Both the position numbers and the translations under genes were made by a program. The notes below the pieces were generated by a model. The model was not told the DNA's origin and made no database searches. It saw nothing but the letters and a program-made list of their open reading frames with translations. A DNA stretch of 64,000 nucleotides. It comes from an uncultured Duncaniella sp. Lineage in GTDB: Bacteria; Bacteroidota; Bacteroidia; Bacteroidales; Muribaculaceae. Every line of letters starts with the position of its first letter. The stretch's first letter is position 1. This document shows positions 44,963 to 54,370 of this stretch, piece by piece. Location: contig CAJULW010000010.1 in NCBI GenBank assembly GCA_910587515.1, positions 62,001 to 126,000 on the forward strand. Reading direction: 5' to 3'.

Positions 44963-45982
44963 ATGATAGATAGGATAAATCAGCTTAGGGCTGAAATAGA
45001 CGGTCTTGATGCGAAGACCATGCAGGATGTGGAGACAATCCGCATTAAATATCTCAGTAAGAAGGGGGCGATCTCCGAATTGATGGCGGATTTCCGTACC
45101 GTTCCTTCTGAACAGAAACGTGAATTGGGGCAAAAGCTTAATGAACTCAAGACCATTGTCACGGAGCGTCTGAATGCTTTGCGCGAAAAGCTTGAACAGG
45201 CCGACAGCGTGGCAGCGGATATGGATCTTACACGTACGGCCGCTCCGATGCCGCTTGGCTCGCGTCATCCGCTTTCGCTTGTGAGAAACGAAATCGTATC
45301 GATTTTTTCGCGCCTCGGATTCACGATAGCTGAAGGCCCTGAAATAGAAGACGACTGGCATGTATTCTCTTCTTTGAATTTTGCGGAGGATCATCCCGCA
45401 CGCGATATGCAGGATACTTTCTTTATACAGCGTACCCCTGACGTATTGCTCCGTACGCACACCTCGTCGGTGCAGAGCCGTGTGATGGAAAATACCCAGC
45501 CTCCTATCCGGATTATTTGCCCGGGGCGAGTCTATCGTAACGAGGCTATTTCCGCCCGTGCGCATTGTTTTTTCCATCAGGTGGAGGCTTTGTATGTCGA
45601 TCGGAACGTGTCGTTTGCCGATTTGCGTCAGACATTGCTGTATTTTGCCCGCGAGATGTTCGGGCCTGAGACGAAAATACGTCTGCGTCCGAGCTACTTC
45701 CCATTCACTGAACCGTCGGCAGAAATGGACATATCATGTAACCTTTGCGGTGGCAAGGGCTGTTCTTTCTGTAAACATACAGGCTGGGTCGAGATTCTCG
45801 GTTGTGGTATGGTTGATCCCAATGTCCTTGACGCTTGCGGCATAGATTCCGGAACATATACCGGTTTCGCACTCGGAATGGGGGTAGAACGTATAACCAA
45901 CCTTAAATATCAGGTTAAGGATCTTCGTATGTTCTCTGAAAACGACGTGCGTTTCCTTCAACAGTTCCGTTCCGCCCACTGA
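44963..45982 (+). CDS. pheS: Phenylalanine-tRNA ligase alpha subunit
   Basis: A 339-residue class II synthetase subunit that charges tRNA-Phe as part of an alpha2-beta2 enzyme. The coiled-coil N-terminus (about 1-90) is followed by HPLSLVRNEIVSIFSRLGF, RTHTSSVQSR, FHQVEALYVDR and the motif 3 region GFALGMGVERITNLKYQVKD. A CNLCGGKGCSFCKHTG segment is typical of the bacterial subunit. pheT is not in the window. The stop overlaps the nth start as TGATG. Confidence 0.96.
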   Translation: MIDRINQLRAEIDGLDAKTMQDVETIRIKYLSKKGAISELMADFRTVPSEQKRELGQKLNELKTIVTERLNALREKLEQADSVAADMDLTRTAAPMPLGSRHPLSLVRNEIVSIFSRLGFTIAEGPEIEDDWHVFSSLNFAEDHPARDMQDTFFIQRTPDVLLRTHTSSVQSRVMENTQPPIRIICPGRVYRNEAISARAHCFFHQVEALYVDRNVSFADLRQTLLYFAREMFGPETKIRLRPSYFPFTEPSAEMDISCNLCGGKGCSFCKHTGWVEILGCGMVDPNVLDACGIDSGTYTGFALGMGVERITNLKYQVKDLRMFSENDVRFLQQFRSAH

Positions 45983-46620
45983 TGACGGTCAAGGAACGCT
46001 ACGAGCGTGTGCTCGAATGGTTTGCATCCGCCATGCCGGTGGCAGAGACAGAGTTGAGTTACGAAAACCCGTTTCAGTTGCTTGTAGCGGTCATTCTTTC
46101 GGCTCAATGTACGGACAAAAGAGTGAACATGATTACACCTGCTTTGTTTGAGGCGTTTCCCGATCCGTATGCTCTTGCCGGAGCGACGGTCGAAGAGATA
46201 TATGAATATATAAAATCATGTTCCTATCCCAACAACAAGAGCCGTTCATTGAGCGGAATGGCACGAAAGCTAATCTCGGATTTCAATGGAGAGGTCCCTG
46301 CTGACCTGGATTCTCTTATGTGCCTGCCAGGTGTCGGGCGAAAGACGGCCAACGTGATTCTTTCAGTTGTCTACAACAAGGCTACAATGGCTGTGGATAC
46401 GCATGTGTTCCGCGTGAGCGAGCGTATAGGTCTTACGACCGGAAGCAAAACCCCGCTCGCTACAGAAAAAACTTTGATCAGGCATATTCCGGAGGGACTT
46501 GTGCCTAAAGCTCATCATTGGCTCATACTTCATGGCCGTTACGTATGTAAGGCGCGTAGGCCTGACTGTTTGAATTGTGGCCTTACCTCCGTATGTCGCT
46601 ATTACTCAAAGAATGGTTGA
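45982..46620 (+). CDS. nth: Endonuclease III
   Basis: A 212-residue base-excision repair glycosylase/AP lyase acting on oxidised pyrimidines. The helix-hairpin-helix LPGVGRKTANVIL includes the catalytic Lys, and AVDTHVFRVSERIGL the catalytic Asp. The C-terminal 4Fe-4S cluster ligands follow the expected spacing in CKARRPDCLNCGLTSVC. It shares one base with pheS and eight with the TRIC gene, so translational coupling is likely. Confidence 0.95.
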   Translation: MTVKERYERVLEWFASAMPVAETELSYENPFQLLVAVILSAQCTDKRVNMITPALFEAFPDPYALAGATVEEIYEYIKSCSYPNNKSRSLSGMARKLISDFNGEVPADLDSLMCLPGVGRKTANVILSVVYNKATMAVDTHVFRVSERIGLTTGSKTPLATEKTLIRHIPEGLVPKAHHWLILHGRYVCKARRPDCLNCGLTSVCRYYSKNG

Positions 46621-47257
46621 ATCTACATTTATTTTTATTATAGAGATGCTTGGGACTCTCGCATTCGGAGTCAGTGGAGTGCGTCTCGCAGCGAAAAAAC
46701 ATTTTGATTGGTTCGGGGCCTATACCATCGGGGTCATAACAGCGATAGGCGGTGGGACTCTTCGCGATGTATTGTTGGATATTCCCGTTTTTTGGATGCA
46801 GAATTGGCTGTATTTGGCGGTCACAGGACTTTCATTTCTGATAGTCGCTGCCTTTACGCGTGTATTGACCTCCGATTCCAAGTCACTATTCATGTTTGAT
46901 GCGGTAGGTCTGACTCTTTTTGTTATCACGGGTATAGAGAAGACTCTTGCTGTAGGCTATCCGATGTGGGTGGCTATGATTATGGGAATGATAACGGGAT
47001 CTTTCGGAGGCGTGCTTCGCGATGTTCTTATCAATGAAGAACCGTTGTTCTTTCGTAAGGATATTTATGCTACCGCATGTCTTGCCGGAGGCGGTATATA
47101 TTGGGCTACCGCTGTGGTGGGTGGGCCTATATGGATGCAACAGCTTCTCTGTGTGGCTACGATACTTGTGCTGCGATGGGGAGCCCTACGCTATGGCTGG
47201 CATCTGCCTGAAATGAAAGAACGTTCGGTCAGATGCGGAAAAGGAGTCCGTCAATGA
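46613..47257 (+). CDS. TRIC/UPF0126 family cation channel protein
   Basis: A 214-residue membrane protein with two repeats of three helices. The signature glycine-rich stretches are AIGGGTLRDVLLDIPVFW and MITGSFGGVLRDVLINEEPL. This bacterial trimeric intracellular cation channel family is thought to conduct monovalent cations. I set the start at MVESTFIFIIEM (base 46613), overlapping nth by eight bases, rather than the in-frame ATG at 46577, which would overlap by 44. The stop overlaps the GtrA start as ATGA. Confidence 0.88.
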   Translation: MVESTFIFIIEMLGTLAFGVSGVRLAAKKHFDWFGAYTIGVITAIGGGTLRDVLLDIPVFWMQNWLYLAVTGLSFLIVAAFTRVLTSDSKSLFMFDAVGLTLFVITGIEKTLAVGYPMWVAMIMGMITGSFGGVLRDVLINEEPLFFRKDIYATACLAGGGIYWATAVVGGPIWMQQLLCVATILVLRWGALRYGWHLPEMKERSVRCGKGVRQ

Positions 47258-47691
47258 GGGTGTTGGATCTGCGCAATCGTGATGTCAGGCAATTCGGTAA
47301 ATATATTGTTGTCGGTGGAGGCAACACTATGCTTACATTGGCTGTCATTTTTCTGCTAAAGTCAGAGTTTGGTGTCAACCTATGGCTGTCTAATGCGGTG
47401 GGATATGCTGCCGGAATGGTCAATTCGTTCGTCTGGAATAAATTGTGGGTGTTCCGTTCGCGCGGGGGGAGAATATCCGGTGAGGCGTTTCGTTTTCTGA
47501 CCGGTTTTGCCGTGTGCTATGCCGTTCAGTTTGCTGTGACCTGGCTTTTCACTTTGGTTCTTGGTCATGGTGAATGGTCGTTGCCGGGCGGATTTGTTTT
47601 AAGCGGATATGGTTTTGCGACCCTTATCGGTATGTGTGCTTACACCGTGTCTAACTATGTCTATAATCGTATTGTTACTTTCAGAAATTAG
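47254..47691 (+). CDS. GtrA family membrane protein
   Basis: A 145-residue protein with four membrane helices. It shows FGKYIVVGGGNTMLTLAVIF, the NAVGYAAGMVNSFVWNKLWVF motif and a final YTVSNYVYNRIVTFRN, all typical of GtrA. Such proteins are linked to flipping of undecaprenyl-phosphate-linked sugars or to cell-surface polysaccharide synthesis. The start at 47254 overlaps the upstream stop as ATGA; an ATG at 47233 is also in frame. It ends the coupled pheS-nth-TRIC-gtrA run. Confidence 0.87.
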   Translation: MRVLDLRNRDVRQFGKYIVVGGGNTMLTLAVIFLLKSEFGVNLWLSNAVGYAAGMVNSFVWNKLWVFRSRGGRISGEAFRFLTGFAVCYAVQFAVTWLFTLVLGHGEWSLPGGFVLSGYGFATLIGMCAYTVSNYVYNRIVTFRN

Positions 47692-47713
47692 ATATTGAAT
47701 TAAAATATCGACA

Positions 47714-47766
47714 CAAAAAAACACCGGTGTGACAAGTCTAACTCGTCACACCGGTGTTTTTTGTGT
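47714..47766. terminator. Bidirectional terminator between gtrA and the S9 peptidase gene
   Basis: Bases 47716-47733 and 47745-47762 are perfect 18-base reverse complements with an 11-base loop. A-run and T-run outer arms allow termination on both strands. It lies between converging genes. Confidence 0.9.
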
Positions 47767-47780
47767 GTTATACTGATATC

Positions 47781-49949
47781 TTATTTTGAAACGTTTTCAT
47801 TTTCAGCCTGTTTTTCCTGGGGCTTTAACCACTTGTCAAACCAACGGAAGAATAGACGTTGCCACAATATGGCGTTTTGCGGTTTGAGAATCCAATGGTT
47901 TTCATCTGGGAATATCACCATTTCAGCTGGGATTCCACGCAGTTTGGCCGCATTGAACGCCATTTCACCTTGAGATGACAGGATACGGTAGTCGAATTCA
48001 CCATGGGAAACCATGATAGGAGTATCCCATTTGTCGACAAAGCGGTGTGGCGACATAGCGAATGTACGTTGGGCCGTCGCGTTGTCTTTACGCCAGAACG
48101 CTCCGAAATCCGGTTCGGACGAGGCTTCCAAACCTGACCGTGACGCACCGCCACCCATGTCCCAGTTGGCGAACCATAATTCCTCTGTCTCGAGATACTG
48201 GGCTTCCATGTTAAAGATTCCGGCATGGGCGAGGAGGGCGGCAAAGCGTTTTTCGTGGTTGCCGGCCAGCCAGTATGTGGAGAATCCACCGTAGCTTGCA
48301 CCTGTCGCTCCTATACGGGCGGGATCGATGTAAGGATATTGTTTCATGTAGTCAACAGCGGCAAGATAGTCGCGCATGTTCTGTCCGGGGTAGTCACCGG
48401 AGATCTGTGCGTTCCATTCTGTTCCGAATCCGGGTAGGCCGCGGCGGTTGGGCGCAATGACGATGTATCCGTTAGACGCTATTAGAGCGAGGTTCCAACG
48501 GTAGCTCCAGAATTGGCTGACTGCGCTTTGCGGTCCACCCTGGCAATATAGTATCGATGGATATGTTTTTGTCGAATCGAAATCCTGAGGATATACGGCC
48601 CAAACGAGCATCTTTTTCCCGTCTGTTGTCGGAACCATCTTTCTTTCCACTTTGGGCATTTTTATGGAGGCGAGCAGATCGGTGTTTACGTTTGATATCT
48701 GTTTGACTTCACCGGCTTTTGCTACATAGACTTCGTTGGGATAAAGCATCGAGTGCCGTAAAGTGACGATGGTCTCTGAATCGACAGGTTCGATGGCTGC
48801 GTAGTCACACTCTCCGTCTGCTATGACATTGACTTGTTTTGACGCTATGTCAATTGAGAAGACGGGGACATTACCGTCTTTAGCAGCGAGAAAGTAGAGT
48901 GATTTTCCGTCAGGATTCCATTTGATGGCATCGACTGTATAGTCCCATTCGCTTGTCAGATCCGTTTTTTTGCCGGTAGCGGTTTCAAGAATGAATATCC
49001 GGTTTTTGTCTGCTTCGTATCCATCGTGTTCCATCGAAAGCCAGGCTACATATTTCCCATCTGGTGAATATGTTGGAGCGGTGTCATAGCCCATCATACC
49101 TTCTGTGAGGTTACGGGTGCTTTTGTCGTCAAGCGAATAGAGATACAGATCCGAATTTGTCGAGATCGCATATTGCATACCCGATTTTTTACGGGAGACA
49201 TAGATGAGCGAACGGCTGTCAGGAGACCATGTGAACGATTCGGATCCTCCGAACGGACGCATTGGGGCTTCAAATAAAGGTTCGTCAGCCATGATGTCGG
49301 TAGGGTCTCCGAGTTTGGATCCATCGAAACTTGCGATGAATGGATGGGGAATTTCAGTCACCCATTGATCCCAATGTTTGTACATCATGTCGTCGATCAC
49401 TCGGCCTGTGGATTTGGGAAGATCGGGATAGAGATCCTTTGCTTCGCGAGAATATTTGATTGGCGATATGAGAACTACGTTTTTTTCGTCAGGAGAAAAA
49501 AGGAATCCTTCGATGCCTTTTTCAAGTTTTGATATCTGTTTGCGGTCGCTGCCGTCCGCATTCATGATCCATAGCTGTGACGCCCCGTTTTCGTCAGGGT
49601 AGGTGAATGCTATCTGTTTACCTGCATTTATCCAGGTAAAGTTGCCTTCAGATTTTGATGTACGAGTTATACGCAGGAGATCTGACCCGTCCGGGTTCAT
49701 GACATAAAGGTCGTTGTTGCTGCGGTTTTGTTCGACGCTTTCGTATGAGATGCCGAAGAGCACCTTGCGTGTGTCTGGAGATACGCTGACCGCTGACACT
49801 CTACCGAGTGCTTCGAGTGCTTCGAGATCAAAAATGCCGCTTTCGCTTTTGAAGTCCGGTTTGTCGATGATGCCGGATTCTTTTTCTCCTTGACTTGTGC
49901 AGGCTGTGAGCGCGAGGGCCGAGAGAGCTGTGGCCATCAGTTTTTTCAT
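47781..49949 (-). CDS. S9 family peptidase (DPP5/acylaminoacyl peptidase-like), lipoprotein
   Basis: A 722-residue prolyl-oligopeptidase-type enzyme. The N-terminus MKKLMATALSALALTAC ends in a lipobox, so it is anchored to a membrane. The first ~420 residues form a beta-propeller with repeats such as YVMNPDGSDLLRITRTS and APTYSPDGKYVAWLS. The catalytic domain has the Ser in GATGASYGGFSTYW, the Asp in SHGEFDYRILSSQGEM and the His in DENHWILKPQNA. It would cleave short peptides in the periplasm. It starts 7 bases after prs and may share its transcript. Confidence 0.9.
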   Translation of the reverse strand: MKKLMATALSALALTACTSQGEKESGIIDKPDFKSESGIFDLEALEALGRVSAVSVSPDTRKVLFGISYESVEQNRSNNDLYVMNPDGSDLLRITRTSKSEGNFTWINAGKQIAFTYPDENGASQLWIMNADGSDRKQISKLEKGIEGFLFSPDEKNVVLISPIKYSREAKDLYPDLPKSTGRVIDDMMYKHWDQWVTEIPHPFIASFDGSKLGDPTDIMADEPLFEAPMRPFGGSESFTWSPDSRSLIYVSRKKSGMQYAISTNSDLYLYSLDDKSTRNLTEGMMGYDTAPTYSPDGKYVAWLSMEHDGYEADKNRIFILETATGKKTDLTSEWDYTVDAIKWNPDGKSLYFLAAKDGNVPVFSIDIASKQVNVIADGECDYAAIEPVDSETIVTLRHSMLYPNEVYVAKAGEVKQISNVNTDLLASIKMPKVERKMVPTTDGKKMLVWAVYPQDFDSTKTYPSILYCQGGPQSAVSQFWSYRWNLALIASNGYIVIAPNRRGLPGFGTEWNAQISGDYPGQNMRDYLAAVDYMKQYPYIDPARIGATGASYGGFSTYWLAGNHEKRFAALLAHAGIFNMEAQYLETEELWFANWDMGGGASRSGLEASSEPDFGAFWRKDNATAQRTFAMSPHRFVDKWDTPIMVSHGEFDYRILSSQGEMAFNAAKLRGIPAEMVIFPDENHWILKPQNAILWQRLFFRWFDKWLKPQEKQAENENVSK

Positions 49950-49956
49950 GGTGTTG

Positions 49957-50901
49957 TTATTTGATTAGGTATTGTGAGGAGATTGATTCATGTGTGTGGA
50001 CGCGTCGGATAGTATCTGCGAACAGACGCGCTACAGATAGTATCGTGGCTTTTCGACAGCTCTTGTTGAAAGGAATAGAGTTTGTGAACATCATTTCTGT
50101 CAGTGAGCACTTGTCGATACGCTCGGATGCCGGGTCGGACATGATCGCGTGGGAGCACAGTGCGCGAACAGAGCGCGCTCCGTTTTCCATCATAAGGTCG
50201 GCCGCTTTCGTTATAGTACCGGCGGTATCGACCATATCGTCGATCAGGATGACGTCCTTGTCTTTTACGTCGCCTATCACTGTCATTTGCGCTACCACGT
50301 TGGCTTTAGCGCGTTGTTTGTGACAAAGAACGAGGGGTACATTCAGGTATTTGGCGTAGCTGTTGGCTCGCTTCGCACCGCCTACGTCAGGTGAAGCTAT
50401 GACGAGATTTTCGAGTTTTAGTGACTGTATGTAGGGGATGAATACGGATGAGGCGTAAAGATGATCCACCGGAATATCAAAGAATCCTTGGATTTGATCT
50501 GCGTGAAGATCCATGGTGATGACTCGGTCGACACCGGCTGTGGTGAGTAGGTCTGCAACGAGTTTGGCGGCTATGGAAACGCGTGGTTTGTCTTTGCGAT
50601 CCTGGCGCGCCCATCCGAAATAAGGCATTACTGCGATGATGGAAGCGGCCGATGCGCGTTTGGCGGCATCGATCATCAAGAGCAGTTCCATGAGGTTGTC
50701 TGTGTTCGGGAATGTTGACTGGACAAGGTATACCTCGCATCCTCGTATTGACTCCTCGAATGAAACTTCAAACTCGCCGTCAGCGAAATACTGGATGTTC
50801 ATTTTGCCGAGTTCGCATCCTAAATCGCGGCAAATCTCTTCGGCCATGTAATGAGATTTTGTTCCGGAAAAAACTTTGATTGGTGGAAGGTTGTCAATCA
50901 T
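49957..50901 (-). CDS. prs: Ribose-phosphate pyrophosphokinase
   Basis: A 314-residue enzyme making PRPP from ribose 5-phosphate and ATP for nucleotide, His and Trp synthesis. Motifs: KVFSGTKSHYMAEEICRDLG, AVMPYFGWARQDRKDKPR, ITMDLHADQIQGFFDIPVDH and the PRPP loop DVILIDDMVDTAGTITKA. The start is placed at MIDNLPPIKV (base 50901); the upstream ATG at 50931 falls at the -7 box and would precede the transcript start. Confidence 0.94.
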   Translation of the reverse strand: MIDNLPPIKVFSGTKSHYMAEEICRDLGCELGKMNIQYFADGEFEVSFEESIRGCEVYLVQSTFPNTDNLMELLLMIDAAKRASAASIIAVMPYFGWARQDRKDKPRVSIAAKLVADLLTTAGVDRVITMDLHADQIQGFFDIPVDHLYASSVFIPYIQSLKLENLVIASPDVGGAKRANSYAKYLNVPLVLCHKQRAKANVVAQMTVIGDVKDKDVILIDDMVDTAGTITKAADLMMENGARSVRALCSHAIMSDPASERIDKCSLTEMMFTNSIPFNKSCRKATILSVARLFADTIRRVHTHESISSQYLIK

Positions 50902-50928
50902 GATTGGTGATAATGATGAGTTTGGGTG

Positions 50929-50936
50929 CAAAATTA
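50929..50936 (-). promoter_or_regulatory. -7 box upstream of prs
   Basis: On the minus strand this reads TAATTTTG. A TTG lies 17 bases upstream, slightly short of the usual spacing. The transcript should start near 50922, about 20 bases before the chosen prs start. Confidence 0.5.
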
Positions 50937-50994
50937 CGAAAAATTCATTTTAACAAGATTATTTTAAGTGTAAATTTGTTTGGGCGGATGCATT

Positions 50995-51042
50995 AAATCC
51001 CGACAGAGAAAACCTTGTCAGGCTTTATCTCTGTCGGGATTT
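50995..51042 (-). terminator. Terminator of the GH10 xylanase gene
   Basis: Perfect 14-base arms at 50995-51008 and 51029-51042 (AAATCCCGACAGAG and its complement) flank a 20-base loop. It lies 59 bases past the GH10 stop on the minus strand. Its tail is only moderately T-rich. Confidence 0.75.
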
Positions 51043-51100
51043 ACGAAGTTTATAAAACAGGCTTAATGGTTTTGTCCGGTTTTATTTTGGTGATAGCCTA

Positions 51101-54100
51101 TTAACGTACGATTTGTTTTGTCGCTTTGGTCTTGCCGTTTGAATATGTGGTGTGTTTGATGAAGATTCCGTTTGACGGATTTGCCACCCGGACACCTTGT
51201 ATGTTGTAATATTCTTCACGGATTATTTCGCTCTCGTCTTCTATCGGGTCGAGAATGCTGCTCTTTTCAGCCGTGGTGCGTACTGCACCGTGTACGGCGT
51301 AGAAAGATTCCTTGGGTTGCATATTTCCGTCAAAGAGCAATGGGTTGTTTTTGCGCCAAGAATCGGGGTCGGTAAGCCCCCATATCATTACGGTGGGGCA
51401 GTTAGGCTCTGCAAGAGCGGCATTGACCACTTCGCAATATTCCTCTGCCTGACGTTTGGCTGCGTCGGCTGACGCTGGATTGTCTTGGGCGATGTCAAGT
51501 TCGGTTACGATACATTTCAAACCTAATTGTTCATAACGTCTGATGTTGGCGACAAGTTTGTCTGCATTCAGCTCTCCGACTGTGAGGTGGCACTGTAGGC
51601 CGACTCCGTAAAGAGGAACTCCTTTTTCAACAAGTGATTTGGCCAGATTGTAGAATGCTTCTGATTTCGGTTCGCCCATGAATTCCACCCCATAGTCGTT
51701 CAGATAGAGATGTGCGTCGGGGTCTGCGGCGTGGGCATATTCAAATGCTTTTTCGATATAGTCTTCGCCAATTGCCAGTTGCCATACAGAGGTGCGTAGA
51801 TTGAACGCGTCGGGATTGTCGCGGACAATGCTTTGGTCATCGTCAAGACATTCGTTGACGACATCCCATTCGCGGACACGAGATTTGTAACGTCCCATCA
51901 CAGTGCTGATATGGCTGTTCATGATTTCAAGCATTTCAGTACGGCCATAGTTATGAGAATTTTTCTTTCCGTCAGATGAAATCCATCCCGGCACTTGGTT
52001 GTGCCAAACAAGCGTATGTCCTCGTACTTGCATATTATTTCTTGCAGCGAAGTCTACAAGACCGTCAGAAGCCGGGAAATTATATTCGTCACGCTGTGGA
52101 TGGATAGCATCGAATTTCATGCAATTTTCAGCCACTACCATGTTGAAGTGAGACGAGATGACATTTGATTTTGTCTGGTCTTCAAGATAGCCGCGCCATA
52201 CAGCCACTGCCATGCCTAAACCTTTGCCAGCTCTATCTGCGTAAGTGCGCATCGGAGTATTGTCTGAAAAATCGGAAGAATAGTCGATGAGATATTTTGA
52301 GTTATCGACCACATTGTCAGCGATATCGTCGTCATAGACAGTGTCTCCCTGACCGGAATATTCAAGGGATGTCACTTCTGCGACCACCGAATAGCCTGTT
52401 TCGGAATTGATCTCTTTGACTTCCCATGTATATGCTTTGGGATATTGTATACGGAATGCCCATTCGACATTGTTGAGAGATGAGCGGCCGGATGCTTTTA
52501 TAAGAGTGAATTTATCACCGATTTTTAATGAGTGCTGTTCCGGAAGTTTTATTTCCAGAATAGGGTTTTTGTCTGATTGTTGCAGGTTTTCGTCGATGTT
52601 GTAATAACAGAGATTGCCTGAAATGTCAATTTGGTCATAGACATTTTCTTCTTTCACTTTGAATCTGAGTCTCGATGTCGGACGGACGCGTAGGTCTATC
52701 GATGTGCCATTTACGAAATCTTTGATGAGGAGAGTGCCGGGTTGGATGGATGAGCCTGGTTCGATTTTTCCGTAAACATCCGTTAGGCCTGCGATATTTC
52801 CTGTGCCGCCAAGGACAGCTCCCGGATAGACAGCTACGGCTACAGCGCTGTTGGTCGAAGTGCCGACAGCGCCTGGTAATTTCGACGTCTTGGCTGCTTC
52901 GATATCGTTTTCGATCAACACACGTCCTTCGATGATGGAAAGAGTTCCGGTTATATTGTTTTCGTTTCCGGTTATGCGGTAAGTTCCGGTTCCTTCTTTT
53001 ATGATTCCGACTTTGCTTTCGCCTATAGAGGCGATCTTGCCTGCGAGTTCAGAATCTTTGTTCGATGAACCGACGATATAATATACGCGATAGCCGGCCT
53101 TTGATTTGTAATAACCGTTGATCGTGCTTCCTGTTTCGGTGGTGAGATGGCCTATGCGGAACGCGCGGGGTGTATTGTTGGATTCAGCGGTAACTGTCGC
53201 TCCGTCATGGATGGTTACATTGTTGTTTTCCATGAAAGATGCGTATCCACCGTCGGATATAGCTTTCTTGATGTTGTCGGAGTCGAATTTCTTGTTTCCA
53301 TGAGAAAGGACGAAACCGTATGATCCGGCTTTTACGGAGGGATTCACTTCCGGCCATGGATAGATATGTATATCTCCGTCGAAACCGCTCCAATCCGGAT
53401 ATGCCGCTCCTTTTTCATTGCCGATATATGAACGTTCGCCACCTCCATAGAGGTTTAAGGTGCCGGAGCCTATTATATTGGACATCCAATAAGTGTAGCG
53501 TGATGTGTAGACGTTAAGTTCGGTTTCGGTTGGGATATTTATATTGGTCGCGAATTTCGTGTAGTTTGCCGATGTGCTTGACGGATCGCTGAAGTTCAGG
53601 ATTCCGTCATTGAAGATTTGGTAGTCGTCATATTTACCTATAAGTGTGATATTGTCTATATAATATTCTGTCGCGGATGAGTTCAGTCCTATGTGGAGTA
53701 GGGAAGATGAATTTTCATCCGGTACAACACCTAGCGTGTAGCTGCGCTGATGCCATTTTCCTTCCTCTCCTTGATCAATGTAATTGTCATCGCCATACAG
53801 CATGTCGCTACCGAGGAATATATGCATCTGTTTGTAATTCTCTCCTCCTGCACGGCAGAAATCAAAAGTCAGAGAGGCGAATTTATCGTTTAAAGCTTTT
53901 CCGGTCACGTCGCTCGGAAGTTGGAATTCAATGTAATCGTTCCATCCGGTTAGGGTTACATGTAATACTTTGTTGCCAGGATTTGATGGGTCTGCGATTA
54001 CTGTGGCAGTAGAGGTGCTGTTGTCCCCGTAACGATTCCATAACGATAGTTTTTGTCCGATTTCGTAGTTTTCGAAATCACAAACCGTCAAAGTTTCTGC

Positions 54101-54157
54101 CTTTCCGAACGGATGCATAACGGCAGGAAGTAATAATGACAGTAAAATTTTTTTCAT
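51101..54157 (-). CDS. Modular GH10 endo-1,4-beta-xylanase with T9SS-like C-terminus
   Basis: A 1018-residue secreted enzyme. A signal peptide (about 1-20) leads into a carbohydrate-binding-like beta sandwich (about 21-180: LTVCDFENYEIGQKLSLWN, YIEFQLPSDVTGKALND). A long beta-strand repeat region (about 190-600) has GSGTLNLYGGGERSYIG and GTGTYRITGNENNITGTLSI, like autotransporter-associated repeats. The GH10 barrel (about 640-960) has the acid/base Glu769 in WDVVNECLDD and the nucleophile Glu886 in CIVTELDIAQD. The last ~30 residues (YYNIQGVRVANPSNGIFI) resemble a T9SS sorting domain. It hydrolyses internal xylan linkages. No other xylan genes adjoin it. Confidence 0.9.
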   Translation of the reverse strand: MKKILLSLLLPAVMHPFGKAETLTVCDFENYEIGQKLSLWNRYGDNSTSTATVIADPSNPGNKVLHVTLTGWNDYIEFQLPSDVTGKALNDKFASLTFDFCRAGGENYKQMHIFLGSDMLYGDDNYIDQGEEGKWHQRSYTLGVVPDENSSSLLHIGLNSSATEYYIDNITLIGKYDDYQIFNDGILNFSDPSSTSANYTKFATNINIPTETELNVYTSRYTYWMSNIIGSGTLNLYGGGERSYIGNEKGAAYPDWSGFDGDIHIYPWPEVNPSVKAGSYGFVLSHGNKKFDSDNIKKAISDGGYASFMENNNVTIHDGATVTAESNNTPRAFRIGHLTTETGSTINGYYKSKAGYRVYYIVGSSNKDSELAGKIASIGESKVGIIKEGTGTYRITGNENNITGTLSIIEGRVLIENDIEAAKTSKLPGAVGTSTNSAVAVAVYPGAVLGGTGNIAGLTDVYGKIEPGSSIQPGTLLIKDFVNGTSIDLRVRPTSRLRFKVKEENVYDQIDISGNLCYYNIDENLQQSDKNPILEIKLPEQHSLKIGDKFTLIKASGRSSLNNVEWAFRIQYPKAYTWEVKEINSETGYSVVAEVTSLEYSGQGDTVYDDDIADNVVDNSKYLIDYSSDFSDNTPMRTYADRAGKGLGMAVAVWRGYLEDQTKSNVISSHFNMVVAENCMKFDAIHPQRDEYNFPASDGLVDFAARNNMQVRGHTLVWHNQVPGWISSDGKKNSHNYGRTEMLEIMNSHISTVMGRYKSRVREWDVVNECLDDDQSIVRDNPDAFNLRTSVWQLAIGEDYIEKAFEYAHAADPDAHLYLNDYGVEFMGEPKSEAFYNLAKSLVEKGVPLYGVGLQCHLTVGELNADKLVANIRRYEQLGLKCIVTELDIAQDNPASADAAKRQAEEYCEVVNAALAEPNCPTVMIWGLTDPDSWRKNNPLLFDGNMQPKESFYAVHGAVRTTAEKSSILDPIEDESEIIREEYYNIQGVRVANPSNGIFIKHTTYSNGKTKATKQIVR

Positions 54158-54316
54158 GAATTAAAATTTGTTTATTAAAATAAGATTTAAGATGGTTGAA
54201 TATTGATAGTCGGTATTGATATGGTTTGTAAAATTAATGAATGGATATATGAAATAAATATCGAACCAGACGCTTGTTTTGCGGATATCGCTTTGGCGCG
54301 ATTTGAAAATTTGTCT

Positions 54317-54357
54317 AAAAAACTCCGTAACCATATTGGGTGGATGCGGAGTTTTTA
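54317..54357 (-). terminator. Terminator of the AspT/YidE-type transporter gene
   Basis: Ten-base arms at 54318-54327 and 54347-54356 (AAAAACTCCG and its complement) enclose a 19-base loop, with A/T outer arms. It lies about 14 bases past the transporter stop. Confidence 0.7.
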
Positions 54358-54370
54358 TTCAGAATCGTTT

